Source: Promethearchaeota archaeon
GTDB lineage: Archaea > Asgardarchaeota > Lokiarchaeia > Sigyniarchaeales > SOKP01
DNA: 64,000 nucleotides
Reading direction: 5' to 3'
Assembly (NCBI GenBank): GCA_016840085.1
Contig: JAEOTA010000054.1
Coordinates: forward strand, 62,001 to 126,000
A program made the position numbers and the translations under genes. Below the pieces are notes generated by a model. It saw nothing but the letters and a program-made list of their open reading frames with translations, was not told the DNA's origin and ran no database searches. Below are positions 35,229 through 44,796 of the stretch, piece after piece. The number at the start of each line of letters is the position of its first letter. Positions within the stretch are counted from its first letter, which is position 1.

Positions 35229-36014
35229 TTAAAATTTAACACATTTAAAGACAATTTGCCAGCAATATTTCTTAAAAAAAATGATTTTGTATAATGGTTT
35301 TTCAATAAAATTAAGAAATTTATAAGTTGTTTTAAAGACCGCATTGCTTTTAATAAACCTTTGAAGAACCCTAGCAAAAGGAGATATTAGGAAGAATTCG
35401 TAATGCTCAATATTACCAAAAATCTCTTCTCCTTTTTTGACTTCTGACATTAATAATGGATGTTCATAAGTTGTTCTCATTTTTGGAGCAATATACTTTC
35501 TATTGAATTCAACTATAGGATTTTTCTTCAATGGCTCAATAAATACAATACAACCTTTCTTTCTAAGTAGACGTTTACATTCTTTAAAAAAGAGATCAAT
35601 ATCTGGTAAATGATGAATAATTCTAAACCCTACTATAATATCAAATAACTCATCTTCAAAATCTGGAATCTGTGCATTCATTACTTTAAAATCAACATTT
35701 AACCTTCGCCTTTTTGCCTCTTTTTGGCAAAATTCAATGTAGTTTTGTGAAAGATCTATACCTGTAACATTTGCTCCCATTTTGGATAAATAAAAAGAAA
35801 AAGAGCCTTTCCCACAACCAACATCTAAAATAGTTTTTCCCTTAATATTTCCTAATAAATCTTTAAATTTTAAATAAGCATGTCTAAAGAAATCTTCATT
35901 TTCTAAATTAAAAATACCTCCTAAGCGTATTTGATATTTCCCATAATATTTTATTTCATTTTTAAAGATGTAGTCAAATTCAGAAAGAATATTTGCTCTC
36001 TCTTTTTGATTCAT
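35229..36014 (-). CDS. Class I SAM-dependent methyltransferase
   Basis: The 261-residue protein has motif I TILDVGCGKGSFSFYLSKMG and the following acidic GIDLSQNYIEF. VMNAQIPDFEDELFDIIVGF is the motif II/III region, and RIIHHLPDIDLFFKECKRLLR is typical of the UbiE/COQ5-like Methyltransf_11 group. GCIVFIEPLKKNP follows, and a basic, hydrophobic C-terminus (KTTYKFLNFIEKPLYKIIFF) could contact membranes. Substrate unknown. ATG start; convergent with the hydrolase gene, 44 nt apart. Confidence 0.85.
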   Translation of the reverse strand: MNQKERANILSEFDYIFKNEIKYYGKYQIRLGGIFNLENEDFFRHAYLKFKDLLGNIKGKTILDVGCGKGSFSFYLSKMGANVTGIDLSQNYIEFCQKEAKRRRLNVDFKVMNAQIPDFEDELFDIIVGFRIIHHLPDIDLFFKECKRLLRKKGCIVFIEPLKKNPIVEFNRKYIAPKMRTTYEHPLLMSEVKKGEEIFGNIEHYEFFLISPFARVLQRFIKSNAVFKTTYKFLNFIEKPLYKIIFFKKYCWQIVFKCVKF

Positions 36015-36093
36015 ATAAATCTTAAAATAGTATTTATTTATTTATTTCTAATATAATTTTTTATGGATTTTTTATATTATTATATTGTACCTG

Positions 36094-37584
36094 ATGGTTA
36101 ATATAGAAATATGGAAAAAAAAAGTAAAAAGGGAAAATTCTGCTGTATTTCTATCTCAATTCTATAGTTTCCTAAATAATATTTGCGATAAAAAATCAGA
36201 AATTTTACAGAAATATATAATTAATAAATATAAAGAGATTTATAATGTTGCATTAGAAGAAGGAAAATTTTTTTTAGATTTAGAAAAAACTCAAATTAAG
36301 AATCCTCCTAGAATTGATTTTAAAGCTGGTTATTTCAAAAAATTTAAGGCAACAAATTTAGAATCTCTATTTACTAATAAATATGTTAATTATATACTCA
36401 GAGATCGACATATTTTCGCTTTAGATCTTAGCAGTTGGGAATTTAGCGAGATCCCAGAATCAATCGGTAATTTATCAAAATTAGAATATTTAAATCTAGC
36501 TAATTTAAGGTTGAAAAATTTACCAGAATCTTTACAAAACCTTTCTGAACTTCAATATCTCAATTTATCTGGCAATAGATTAAAGAAACTTCCCCGTTGG
36601 CTAAAAAATTTTGTAAAAAAAAAATATCGTAACAATTATGTAAATCAAAGCGTAGATAGATATGAAGCAACCATATTAGGTATATTGGAGATTTTAAGTG
36701 GAAAGAAATTAGAGAAAATTGAAATCCAAAAAGACATAACTCAATGGGAACAATTATTACACTATAAACTAAATAATGAGGGAAAAATAGTTGGACTGTT
36801 TATAAATGACGAAAAAGTGGAAATTGGTATTTTTCCGCAGGAAATTTGTTTACTAGAATTTCTTGAAGAATTAGAATTATCAAATTCTTCTATTGAATAT
36901 ATTCCAAATTGTATTGATAATCTACGAGTCCTCAGGCAATTAGATTTATCTTTTAATCGAATTAAATCCATTCCTGAATCAATTAATAAATTAAGAAATT
37001 TAGAGTATTTGAACATTGACAACAATGAAATCCCTGAAAAAATTGCTTTAGATTTAAGATGGAATAAAAATGGAGAACACTTTTTAGAAAAAGGAGAATA
37101 TGATAAAGTTATAGATGAATGTACAGCAACTTTAGAAGTGTTTCCTAAGAATAAGCTAGCTTTGTTACATCTTGGAATCGCTCAAAAAGAAAGGGGGGAC
37201 TTATCTCTCTCAAAACACAAATTTAAAGACTTATTAAACATTGATCCGCTAAGTTCGGTTGTGTGGAGTCTTTTAAGTGATATCTACTATCAAGAAGACG
37301 ATTATGAGAAAGCAATCAAGGCAATAAAACGTGCTTTGGTAATAGAACCAACTGTAGCAATATTATGGAGTAATCTAGGTTTAAATTATAAGAAGTTAGG
37401 TAAATATGATAATGGTATTGCATCCTATTTACATTCTATTGAACTTGATCCAAATAATAAAAATATATGGAGAGAGCTCGCCTCAATTTATCGAGATAAG
37501 GGTGAGATTATGAAAGCAATTGATGCTGAGGAAAGAGCTCTGGAAATTGAACTTGGCTTAAAAAATGAAAATGATAAAAATTAG
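36094..37584 (+). CDS. Leucine-rich-repeat/TPR scaffold protein
   Basis: From ATG 36094 the protein has 496 residues (TTG 36085 would add three). After a helical N-terminus (about 1-90) there are leucine-rich repeats of the SDS22/Ran-GAP-like 'LxxLxLxxNxLxxLP' type: first cluster YLNLANLRLKNLPESL and YLNLSGNRLKKLPRWL, then a non-repeat spacer (about 180-250). A second cluster follows, with QLDLSFNRIKSIPESI and YLNIDNNEIP. Residues about 335-490 form four tetratricopeptide repeats (e.g. NLGLNYKKLGKYDNGIASYL). Both repeat types bind proteins, so it is probably a scaffold. This combination is eukaryote-like in flavour and frequent in Asgard genomes. No enzymatic domain seen. Confidence 0.85.
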   Translation: MVNIEIWKKKVKRENSAVFLSQFYSFLNNICDKKSEILQKYIINKYKEIYNVALEEGKFFLDLEKTQIKNPPRIDFKAGYFKKFKATNLESLFTNKYVNYILRDRHIFALDLSSWEFSEIPESIGNLSKLEYLNLANLRLKNLPESLQNLSELQYLNLSGNRLKKLPRWLKNFVKKKYRNNYVNQSVDRYEATILGILEILSGKKLEKIEIQKDITQWEQLLHYKLNNEGKIVGLFINDEKVEIGIFPQEICLLEFLEELELSNSSIEYIPNCIDNLRVLRQLDLSFNRIKSIPESINKLRNLEYLNIDNNEIPEKIALDLRWNKNGEHFLEKGEYDKVIDECTATLEVFPKNKLALLHLGIAQKERGDLSLSKHKFKDLLNIDPLSSVVWSLLSDIYYQEDDYEKAIKAIKRALVIEPTVAILWSNLGLNYKKLGKYDNGIASYLHSIELDPNNKNIWRELASIYRDKGEIMKAIDAEERALEIELGLKNENDKN

Positions 37585-37596
37585 AAGTAAATCATA

Positions 37597-38244
37597 TCAT
37601 TCTATATAACTGTTTATATAACGTTGTACTCCACTCGCAGGTTGGAATATACCAAAATGACCTTCACATAAGATATCTGCTTTTAAGCTTAAAAGCATGC
37701 GTAAAGACTTTTGATAATTATCAAAATTACTAATACCCGGAATCATAGGGCCATGCAAATCTTGACCAAACAATATTTTTTTTCCTTGGATTTCAAGTAA
37801 AATTGATATAGAACCTGGAGTATGTCCAGGTGTATGAATACATTGGAGATCATATTCTCCAAATTTTAATATTTCAAGAACTCCTTTAAATCTTTTTTCA
37901 AGTTTGACTGGAATATATTTCACTCCATACCACTTAGCTGCCGTCTCTTTATCATGACCTCTCTCTTCTATAGCGTCTGCATCTAATTCATGAGCATAAA
38001 ACTTTACTTTTTTATTAAAATTTTTAAGGTCTGAACATGCACCTATATGATCAATATGAAAGTGTGTTATAATACAATGGTTAATTTCCATTGGATTTAG
38101 TCCAATTTTAATAATTTTTTTTATTAAGTTTAAGCTCATTCCACAGTCAATTAATATTAGGCCTTCTTCGCTATTCGAATTCACTAAATAAACTGAGCAT
38201 CCACTATCTCCTAAATGGTATACATGGTCGAATATTTCTTTCAT
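37597..38244 (-). CDS. Metallo-beta-lactamase-fold hydrolase
   Basis: The 215-residue protein has the zinc motif ITHFHIDHIGACSDL, then IHTPGHTPGSISIL and ILFGQDLHGPM, the ligands of glyoxalase II-like MBL hydrolases. EGHFGIF near the C-terminus supplies the last His. Length fits a compact single-domain thioesterase- or lactonase-like enzyme; the substrate is undetermined. Convergent with the LRR-TPR gene (12 nt gap). It is the last gene in a same-strand run with PAP2 and GDPD. Confidence 0.88.
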   Translation of the reverse strand: MKEIFDHVYHLGDSGCSVYLVNSNSEEGLILIDCGMSLNLIKKIIKIGLNPMEINHCIITHFHIDHIGACSDLKNFNKKVKFYAHELDADAIEERGHDKETAAKWYGVKYIPVKLEKRFKGVLEILKFGEYDLQCIHTPGHTPGSISILLEIQGKKILFGQDLHGPMIPGISNFDNYQKSLRMLLSLKADILCEGHFGIFQPASGVQRYINSYIE

Positions 38245-38268
38245 GTTTTTAACAATCTCTTAAAATAG

Positions 38269-39078
38269 TTAAGATCTATTTAAATATAACCTTTTATAAA
38301 AAATTATCGTTATTACAGCAGCCACACCTGTAGGAAAAAGAACATCTGAAGCATAGTGTGCCCCCAAGACAACACGGGACATAGCTACAAATAATCCCCA
38401 TCCTATAACTAAAACTAACATAATAATTTTATAAGGATTGTTCCATTTTTTATCCTTTATAATTATTAATAAGGGTAAAAACATCCACCCTACAGCGGCA
38501 TGGCCACTGGGAAAAGATCTACCACTTGAAGTCGGTCCTGGGGGTAAAAACCATGGAGTGTAATCTGTAAATCCAGGCGCCAAATCCCTAAATCGAACTC
38601 TTCCACACACTATTTTAGCTATCTGAACAAATAATAATGGATTTATAACTGCTAAGATTGTAATTACAGCTGATATATTTCTGTAGGGTTTCCAATCCTT
38701 ATTAAAGGTAATAATTACAAATACTAATAAAGCGAGTATTATTGCTCCTCCATCAAAGATAAGAACTTGAGAAGAAAACACTATTCCAAGAACAAATAAT
38801 ATTATACCGATAACTATAATTACATAAGCAGGAATTTTTTGTTTCTTTATATCTTGATTATAGCTTCCAATAAGCGTTGCTAAAGCTATTGCTATCAATC
38901 CATATCCTGGAGCTTCGCCATATTCTCTTCCAAAAAGTCCCCATAAAGAATTTTCATCAACAACTGCTCGTGAAATCTCTAGATCCGTAAAACCAAAAAT
39001 AATAGCAAGAATCACCCAAATGACTATAACAATAAATAACAATTTCACTGTTCCGGATTCTTTAAAATTTTTAAACAT
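38269..39078 (-). CDS. PAP2-family membrane phosphatase
   Basis: The protein has 269 residues from ATG 39078 (an in-frame GTG at 39087 adds three). About six membrane helices surround the acid-phosphatase motifs in order: KIVCGRVRFRD (motif 1, KxxxxxxRP-like), RSFPSGHAAVGW (motif 2) and MSRVVLGAHYASDV (motif 3, with catalytic His and Asp). PAP2 enzymes remove phosphate from phosphatidic acid, diacylglycerol pyrophosphate or isoprenyl pyrophosphates. The gene lies between GDPD and MBL genes on the same strand (21 and 24 nt gaps), so a lipid-phosphate turnover operon is likely. Confidence 0.9.
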   Translation of the reverse strand: MFKNFKESGTVKLLFIVIVIWVILAIIFGFTDLEISRAVVDENSLWGLFGREYGEAPGYGLIAIALATLIGSYNQDIKKQKIPAYVIIVIGIILFVLGIVFSSQVLIFDGGAIILALLVFVIITFNKDWKPYRNISAVITILAVINPLLFVQIAKIVCGRVRFRDLAPGFTDYTPWFLPPGPTSSGRSFPSGHAAVGWMFLPLLIIIKDKKWNNPYKIIMLVLVIGWGLFVAMSRVVLGAHYASDVLFPTGVAAVITIIFYKRLYLNRS

Positions 39079-39099
39079 AGTAATCACATTTTTCTTTTC

Positions 39100-39831
39100 T
39101 TATTTAAAATGTTCTTGTATTAAATCAAGTAGTTTATCTGGATAATCAGTATAAATGGCACTAACAAAACTATCTTTATATTGTAATTTTAGAACTTTAT
39201 TCATATTAGCTATTGTATTTACACCCCAAATATAACATTCAAGATTATTATCAATCACCTGTTTGAATAAATCTTCAACATTTCTTCTACATCTCAAATT
39301 AATAATATTCACACTAATTTTGCTTAATCTGTCTAATGCTAAAGTTTTACTTGTGATTTTATTAATATTTTCCGCTAATGTATAAATGAGTTTTACTTTT
39401 TGATTTTGATTCCTTAAAAAAGAAAGAATACTTAATCTTCTATCTGTAATTTCAATCTTGTCAAAAACACTAACTTTTTCAGCGATATTTATAAGATCTA
39501 ATCCTACATTTTTATTCGCTATATCGAAACTATATCTTAGATTATGAGAAATATCATTAAAGATTTTAAATACTTCTTCTACTAATGAAACTTTTCGATG
39601 ATCATCAAATTCAATTGATTGAATTTCTTCGTATGTTAAATCTTGTATAAAATAGTGTTTTTTACCTGCATTGAAGATTGGATCATGAAAACAAACTACT
39701 TTTTTATCTTTAGTATAGATTAAGTCTGATTCTATTCCGGCGCCCAAGCTTACTGCTTTTTTGAATGAAGGGATTGTATTTTCAATTTCATACCCCGAAG
39801 CTCCTCTATGGGCGAAAACATAAGGCTCCAT
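39100..39831 (-). CDS. Glycerophosphodiester phosphodiesterase (GDPD)
   Basis: The 243-residue TIM-barrel phosphodiesterase begins YVFAHRGASGYEIENTIPSF (catalytic His and substrate Arg), then GIESDLIYTKDKKVVCFHDP (metal ligands Glu/Asp and second His). SFDIANKN and YIWGVNTIANMNKVL, the typical last strand 'W.vN', follow. These enzymes release glycerol-3-phosphate, or glycerol-1-phosphate, from glycerophosphodiesters, a lipid breakdown step. There is no signal peptide, so it acts inside the cell. First gene of the GDPD-PAP2-MBL run. Confidence 0.9.
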   Translation of the reverse strand: MEPYVFAHRGASGYEIENTIPSFKKAVSLGAGIESDLIYTKDKKVVCFHDPIFNAGKKHYFIQDLTYEEIQSIEFDDHRKVSLVEEVFKIFNDISHNLRYSFDIANKNVGLDLINIAEKVSVFDKIEITDRRLSILSFLRNQNQKVKLIYTLAENINKITSKTLALDRLSKISVNIINLRCRRNVEDLFKQVIDNNLECYIWGVNTIANMNKVLKLQYKDSFVSAIYTDYPDKLLDLIQEHFK

Positions 39832-39931
39832 TGTGTTAAAGAAAAATTTTAATAAATACTTGAAAAAAATAATTTTTATAGAACTTAAAATTACTAATAT
39901 TACTTAATATCTTCTCTTAATTTTGATAAAA

Positions 39932-40768
39932 ATGGAAGAAAAACAAAATAATGTACATAATGAACACAAAGAGCCATTTTCAATAAAATTGAAAAACTAT
40001 TTTAAAAATTTATTAGATTTTTCTAATTACAACTATAAAACTATAATTTATATTGTTCTATTTGTAGTTTTAGTAGTAATTTCTCTTAGTTTACTATATT
40101 ACATCTATTTTGTCGACAAAACAATATTATATAAATTTGTTGTTGAATGGTTTGTAAATCCAGTTTTTTTACTTGGTTTTATTGGAATTCTCCTTTTCAT
40201 CGTTATTATGGCAGTTCAAGGGCTTATAGTACCCATTCCTTCTGAAATTGTTCTATTAGCAACTGGGATGATTTGGGGCATTTTATTGGGAGGATTTATG
40301 GGAGTCATTGGATCAATGGCAGCAGGAATGTTATGTTATTATATAAGTAAACGAGGAGGCAGACCTTTGGCAGAGAAATTTGTGGGAGAAAAAGCAATAA
40401 ATTTAGCAGACGATTTTATTCATAAATATGGAATATGGGCAATATTAATCGCTCGGTTTTTGCCATTTATAGCTTTTGATCCTATAAGTTATGCATCAGG
40501 TTTGGTTGATATGGACATCAAGAAATATTCTTTAGGAACTTTTATTGGCTCTTTTCCAAGAGCTTTCTTTTATTCTTGGTTAGGATGGTCATTGGGAATT
40601 AGACCCCCAATTAATTTTGTAGATCTGCCAATTTCTCAAATAAATGCCCAATCTGAATTTTTTAATAATGTACTCTTAATAATATTAGTAGTTTTGATAA
40701 TTATGTTTATTTCTTATTATATAATTGCTAAATATTATGAAAAAAAGAAATTAGAAGATAAATCTTAA
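39932..40768 (+). CDS. DedA/SNARE-associated (VTT) domain membrane protein
   Basis: From ATG 39932 the protein has 278 residues (TTG 39923 would add three). A charged N-terminus precedes about six helices. The VTT core is recognisable: VPIPSEIVLLATGMIWG, GGFMGVIGSMAAGMLCYYISKRGG and IARFLPFIAFDPISYASGLVDMD, the conserved 'R-x-P...G' element. DedA and TMEM41/VMP1 proteins are lipid scramblases or transporters; in bacteria they recycle lipid carriers. It is divergent from GDPD (100 nt between starts), matching the neighbouring PAP2 and GDPD genes. Confidence 0.87.
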   Translation: MEEKQNNVHNEHKEPFSIKLKNYFKNLLDFSNYNYKTIIYIVLFVVLVVISLSLLYYIYFVDKTILYKFVVEWFVNPVFLLGFIGILLFIVIMAVQGLIVPIPSEIVLLATGMIWGILLGGFMGVIGSMAAGMLCYYISKRGGRPLAEKFVGEKAINLADDFIHKYGIWAILIARFLPFIAFDPISYASGLVDMDIKKYSLGTFIGSFPRAFFYSWLGWSLGIRPPINFVDLPISQINAQSEFFNNVLLIILVVLIIMFISYYIIAKYYEKKKLEDKS

Positions 40769-40891
40769 AGGTTGTTTTTTCATTCTTTTTAAGATATAAA
40801 TGGCATGTATTTTTTTTGTTATACTTGACAGATAATAATATTATTGTGATATTACTTCTTTTTTTTTATTTAGATTAGCTAATTTCAGCTT

Positions 40892-41065
40892 ATGAATGAA
40901 AAGGATAAAATAATAAAAAGATTTGAACTCAAAGAAACTTATGAGCTGAACTTAGCTGAATTTTACAAGGCTTTGGACAACGCAATAAGCAAAAATAATG
41001 CACAATCTATCTATGGACTTAGTAAAATTTTTACAAGATATTATTTTAGAAAATTGAACAACTAA
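40892..41065 (+). CDS. Small basic ORF, unknown
   Basis: A 57-codon ORF, MNEKDKIIKRFELKE to YFRKLNN, is helical in character (LNLAEFYKALDNAISKNNA), with balanced charge and a normal amino-acid mix. It lies in the 527-nt gap after the DedA gene and no homology is recognised. A clear ribosome binding site is missing (TTTCAGCTT precedes ATG). Real but uncertain. Confidence 0.4.
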   Translation: MNEKDKIIKRFELKETYELNLAEFYKALDNAISKNNAQSIYGLSKIFTRYYFRKLNN

Positions 41066-41295
41066 GGATTTCTAATCAAATAAAAAGCATGTGGGTTTTT
41101 TATTAATTTTGAAATTTTTTCATATCTTACTTAGTTTCTTTGACAAATTTTTATAATTTATTCTCTTTGATTTTTGAATTGTTCGTTCCATCAATATAAA
41201 AATTTTTCGATTAAAGAAATTTTATATATTTGAAGACGATATACTTATTAGAGTATTATAGAATATATTTTAATAATGTTAGAGTAAATGTCATC

Positions 41296-41547
41296 ATGAA
41301 TGTTAGCGAAGATTATGATAAAATTTTGGAGGACACCCTTAAAGATGAATTGGAATGGCTAGAACAGGAATTTGAGCTCCTCTTTAGAAGTAAAAAGAGT
41401 AATTGCTCTAGAAAAGACATCACGATGGCAACCAATATTTTGGATAATGTAGTTGATAATATAAAAATGAATTCTAATAAACAATTATTAAACTTATTAA
41501 CAATAATGCTTAACAGATTAGAAAAGACCTATCCTGATTTTTTTTAA
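41296..41547 (+). CDS. Small helical protein, unknown
   Basis: From ATG 41296 the ORF encodes 83 residues (a TTG at 41230 would add 22, mostly aromatic and hydrophobic, and unlike the rest). The body is amphipathic: KDELEWLEQEFELLFRSKKS, then NILDNVVDNIKMNSNKQLLNLLTIMLNRL. It could be a helical bundle protein. No family recognised. It lies between the small ORF and the longin-like gene on the same strand. Confidence 0.5.
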   Translation: MNVSEDYDKILEDTLKDELEWLEQEFELLFRSKKSNCSRKDITMATNILDNVVDNIKMNSNKQLLNLLTIMLNRLEKTYPDFF

Positions 41548-41756
41548 TTTAATCCAACTTATTATTTATTCTGTTTTAAATCTTTACTAAGTAAATATCT
41601 TATTTCTTCCGCTTTGCTATTGAAATTTTATTTAAGTAAATAATCTAATCATAATCAATTTGATTATAGAAAGAGAAATTATTTTAAGAATGAATTGCAT
41701 ATTTTAAAAAAGAAGTTCAGAATTATTTCTTGGAAAAAATAGAATAGATATCTCTT

Positions 41757-42839
41757 ATGGAAAGAATCATTATCATACATTGGTCTTCGCAAACTGGACC
41801 AGAACCCATAATTCAATATCCTCCAGAAAAACCTTTTCCTGCTAAAGATATATTCTTAAAAATATGGGCGAAACACGAGTTAAATAAAGAAAATTCTATG
41901 ATTACTTATGAAGAGAGTGAGAATGGCTTTATATCAATTATCCAACAATTTGAAGGAGAAATTTGGATGGTAATATTAGTATATTCACAAAAAGATATGA
42001 TAGAACACTTTTTGATAGAAGTTTCACCTGACATTTTGGCAATTATAAGCAGAAATTTAGTAGAATTAATAAATACAAATAAAATTACTCGTGCTATCTC
42101 TGAGGCTTATAATACTATAAAAAATTATTCCAAATTGGATAGAGAAGAGAATCTAATTAATTTTTTCCAAGATAAAATAAAATTTACGATTTTACAAATT
42201 CTAAGAAATGGTGTCATATCTAAATCGAAATTAACAAATAAATTACGGCACGATTATGGTTTTTCAACTGTAAATATTGATTTAATATTGACTTCTTTCT
42301 TTCGTGAAAGTTTAATTGTTAAACAAAATGTACCAGGGAGTGAGGAGTGTTATTTCTTGGTAATTGACTTGTCCTGTACAAGAATTCCTCCAAATAATCT
42401 TACTATTGATCCTCTAGATACAAATATTATAAAAAAATATCAAGAAAACATAAAAAATTTTTATTTTGATTATGATAAAATCATCGAAGTAGAGAGTAAA
42501 ACTATTATACAAACAATCTTATTGGATAAAGATGTATTTACATTGATTAAAACATTAAGAGAAAGGAATCTTTCTGTAAATGAATGTTTAAATATTTTAA
42601 ACAATAAAGAAGGATTATTTAACGAGCTTTTAAATAAAAAGTTTATTTATGAAGCAAAAGGACTAGTTTTTATTTTCTCAGATGTTCGGTTTATTAAATT
42701 TATACCTTACTATATTATTGAAAAATTAATAGAGCGGTATAGAAACCAAGATATATCTCTAAATGAATATTTAACACACTTAAAATTATTGACTGAACAA
42801 TTAGATATACACCCTTTTCTCGATTATGAAATAGTGTAA
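41757..42839 (+). CDS. Longin-like N-terminal domain plus winged-helix protein, unknown function
   Basis: The 360-residue protein starts IIIIHWSSQTGPEPIIQYPPE, a 'GP-I-QYP' start seen in longin-fold proteins that regulate GTPases, followed by alternating strands and helices to about residue 115. The middle (about 150-215) is winged-helix-like (FTILQILRNGVISKSKLTNKL, then a wing). The last 130 residues are helical. The longin call rests on a short pattern and is weak; no database support is available. It may be part of the GTPase signalling gene set. ATG start. Confidence 0.6.
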   Translation: MERIIIIHWSSQTGPEPIIQYPPEKPFPAKDIFLKIWAKHELNKENSMITYEESENGFISIIQQFEGEIWMVILVYSQKDMIEHFLIEVSPDILAIISRNLVELINTNKITRAISEAYNTIKNYSKLDREENLINFFQDKIKFTILQILRNGVISKSKLTNKLRHDYGFSTVNIDLILTSFFRESLIVKQNVPGSEECYFLVIDLSCTRIPPNNLTIDPLDTNIIKKYQENIKNFYFDYDKIIEVESKTIIQTILLDKDVFTLIKTLRERNLSVNECLNILNNKEGLFNELLNKKFIYEAKGLVFIFSDVRFIKFIPYYIIEKLIERYRNQDISLNEYLTHLKLLTEQLDIHPFLDYEIV

Positions 42840-42936
42840 AAATTTCTGATTTTATTAAATAAAATCATAAAATGATTTATATTATTACTTAATATCAAAT
42901 TGAGATTCAACACTTTTTCAAAGGAATCCATGAATT

Positions 42937-43644
42937 TTATTCTTTTAACCCAAAATAGAATAACCAAGCAGAGAGAGCCATTGCAGATCTAACAAATATT
43001 AAGGTTACACCAGGAGAAAATAAACCGTCTAATATGGCTCCGATAATGTATATAAAAGCTCCTAAAGATATTAAAAAAAACTTTCTCCTTATTATTCCAG
43101 TAGCTTGAATACTTTTTCTTAAAAATCCAAATCCAAGAAAAATTAATAATGATAGTAAAAATATCAAGGCTGCTATACCAGTTATTGAAGTAAAAACAAG
43201 ATTATCATTAATTAAATCTCCTCCGGGAGTTGAAGGATTATCGTATGTGACGGAACCTGATAGATCTATAAAAAGAAATAATTCGAAAATTATGCCTAAA
43301 ACTAAATAAATTGAAAAAATATACCATTTTTTCTTCGGTGTTATAAGTATAGCACCAATATACATAGCAAATAGGACCGCTCCAGGAAACCACATCCAAT
43401 TTATAAGACCTATTATTCCAAACGAATTATCTACATTGTCTTCAGTTAAAAGGATTGTAAAAAAATCTAAAACATCTCCTGTATAAACAAGACCAGCAAA
43501 AATATATATTAGACCCAAATATAATATAAGATTTGAATGTTTTATTCTTGATTTAATAACAAAAAATAATCCAAAGAGAATTGAAAAAACAAAAACGCCT
43601 GATGCTGTAATCCCACTTAACCAACCTATATAAGAAAGTGTGAT
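42937..43644 (-). CDS. Multi-helix membrane protein, start codon unusual
   Basis: The open frame has a stop at 43651-43653 and no ATG, GTG or TTG until TTG 43518. Between them it reads GWLSGITASGVFVFSILFG, an obvious first membrane helix, so starting at 43518 (193 residues) would remove it. AAAAGGTGA lies exactly 6 nt ahead of ATC at 43644, giving 235 residues and about seven membrane helices (GLIYIFAGLVYTGDVLDF, WYIFSIYLVLGIIFELFLF, GIAALIFLLSLLIFLGFGF). No family recognised. The ATC start is inferred from the ribosome binding site. Confidence 0.65.
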   Translation of the reverse strand: MTLSYIGWLSGITASGVFVFSILFGLFFVIKSRIKHSNLILYLGLIYIFAGLVYTGDVLDFFTILLTEDNVDNSFGIIGLINWMWFPGAVLFAMYIGAILITPKKKWYIFSIYLVLGIIFELFLFIDLSGSVTYDNPSTPGGDLINDNLVFTSITGIAALIFLLSLLIFLGFGFLRKSIQATGIIRRKFFLISLGAFIYIIGAILDGLFSPGVTLIFVRSAMALSAWLFYFGLKE

Positions 43645-43874
43645 AAAAATTCACCTTTTGAAGATATATTTATTATTCAATACCTGTTGTTTTTTTAGAG
43701 TTTATAAATATTTTGAGTTCTAACTTAAATTAGATATAAAGGTAATTTTTATACATGACCAAATTTACTAATGTCTATCTAATCATAATGAGAAAACGAT
43801 CCAAATAGTAAAAAGAAATAAGTCTTGAAAATATCGTATTATAATAAATAGGAAATATGGAAAAATAACTAAAA

Positions 43875-44567
43875 TTAGATAGTTAAGATCGAAGTATCTG
43901 AAATCTTTTTATCAACTGGTGCCTTTCCATCTCCATAAATATGATATAATGCAGTTCTTCGTGCAATTTCATAAAAACTACGATAGATGTCCTTTTCTTG
44001 ATTAAATAATGCGCAGGTTTTATAAACTAATGGATTCCAAATATATAAGTCATTTTTAGCCTTATACCATAGTTTCTCATTTTTTAAAATCTGGATAAAA
44101 TCTTCATCACTAATTACATCTTTAAGATCTTGTTTATTCAGCATAATTATAAAAGGGATGTCTTTAATTAGCCGATTTTTTGTTATACTTTTTAATTCTA
44201 ATAGAAATTCTATATTATCCTCAAAAAATCTAATTTGGGAGTCCACTACAAAAATGACAGCATCAGTTTCAGCATCAAGCATATTAAAGACTTTAATTCT
44301 AAGTGGAGTAAAACCTTTTTGACCTGCCACTGTATAAACTCTATAATACACCTTTTTATGTTTCTTTGATTGAAAAATCCCTCTATCAAAATAGAGTGTA
44401 GCACCACTTGCTCTATCTATTTTTTTTAAATCACCAACAGGAATAATTTCTCTTGTACCTTCTTTTGTTAATTTATAAAGTGTATTTAGTATGGTAGTTT
44501 TACCTGATCTTGCCATGCCATAATATACTATCTTTAAATAGATGTTACCCTCTTTGTATTGAACCAT
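43875..44567 (-). CDS. MglA/Arf-like small GTPase
   Basis: The 230-residue GTP-binding protein has G1 GMARSGKTT (17-25), G3 TVAGQKGF (the D of DxxG replaced, as in MglA), G4 IMLNKQDLKD and G5 near YKTCAL. G2 is a Thr in the switch region (SGATLYFD). MglA-like GTPases act in cell polarity with MglB/Roadblock partners; Asgards have many, and a tandem Roadblock protein is encoded at about 30 kb. No C-terminal Cys for prenylation is present. The C-terminal 60 residues extend beyond the GTPase core. ATG start; alone on its strand. Confidence 0.85.
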   Translation of the reverse strand: MVQYKEGNIYLKIVYYGMARSGKTTILNTLYKLTKEGTREIIPVGDLKKIDRASGATLYFDRGIFQSKKHKKVYYRVYTVAGQKGFTPLRIKVFNMLDAETDAVIFVVDSQIRFFEDNIEFLLELKSITKNRLIKDIPFIIMLNKQDLKDVISDEDFIQILKNEKLWYKAKNDLYIWNPLVYKTCALFNQEKDIYRSFYEIARRTALYHIYGDGKAPVDKKISDTSILTI

Positions 44568-44796
44568 TAAAAAAACTCCAAACTTTTTGCAGAATTCGAT
44601 TAAATATATATACTTTTCTTTATCTTTAATTATTTCACTTAAATTGATTTACCTAAGAATATATATACTAATTTTCAAAATTAAAGATTTTGCATTTTTA
44701 ATTATTTTTATAAATAATAATTTTTTTTTACAATGAACAATGATTCTCACATAGATTAAGAAGTTAATTAATAAAAAGCTAAAAAAAATCGAACTC

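Noticed and set aside
40915..40935. GATTTGAACTC, a T-loop-like sequence on the minus strand.
   Set aside because: Only three stem pairs form and the site is inside a plausible small ORF.
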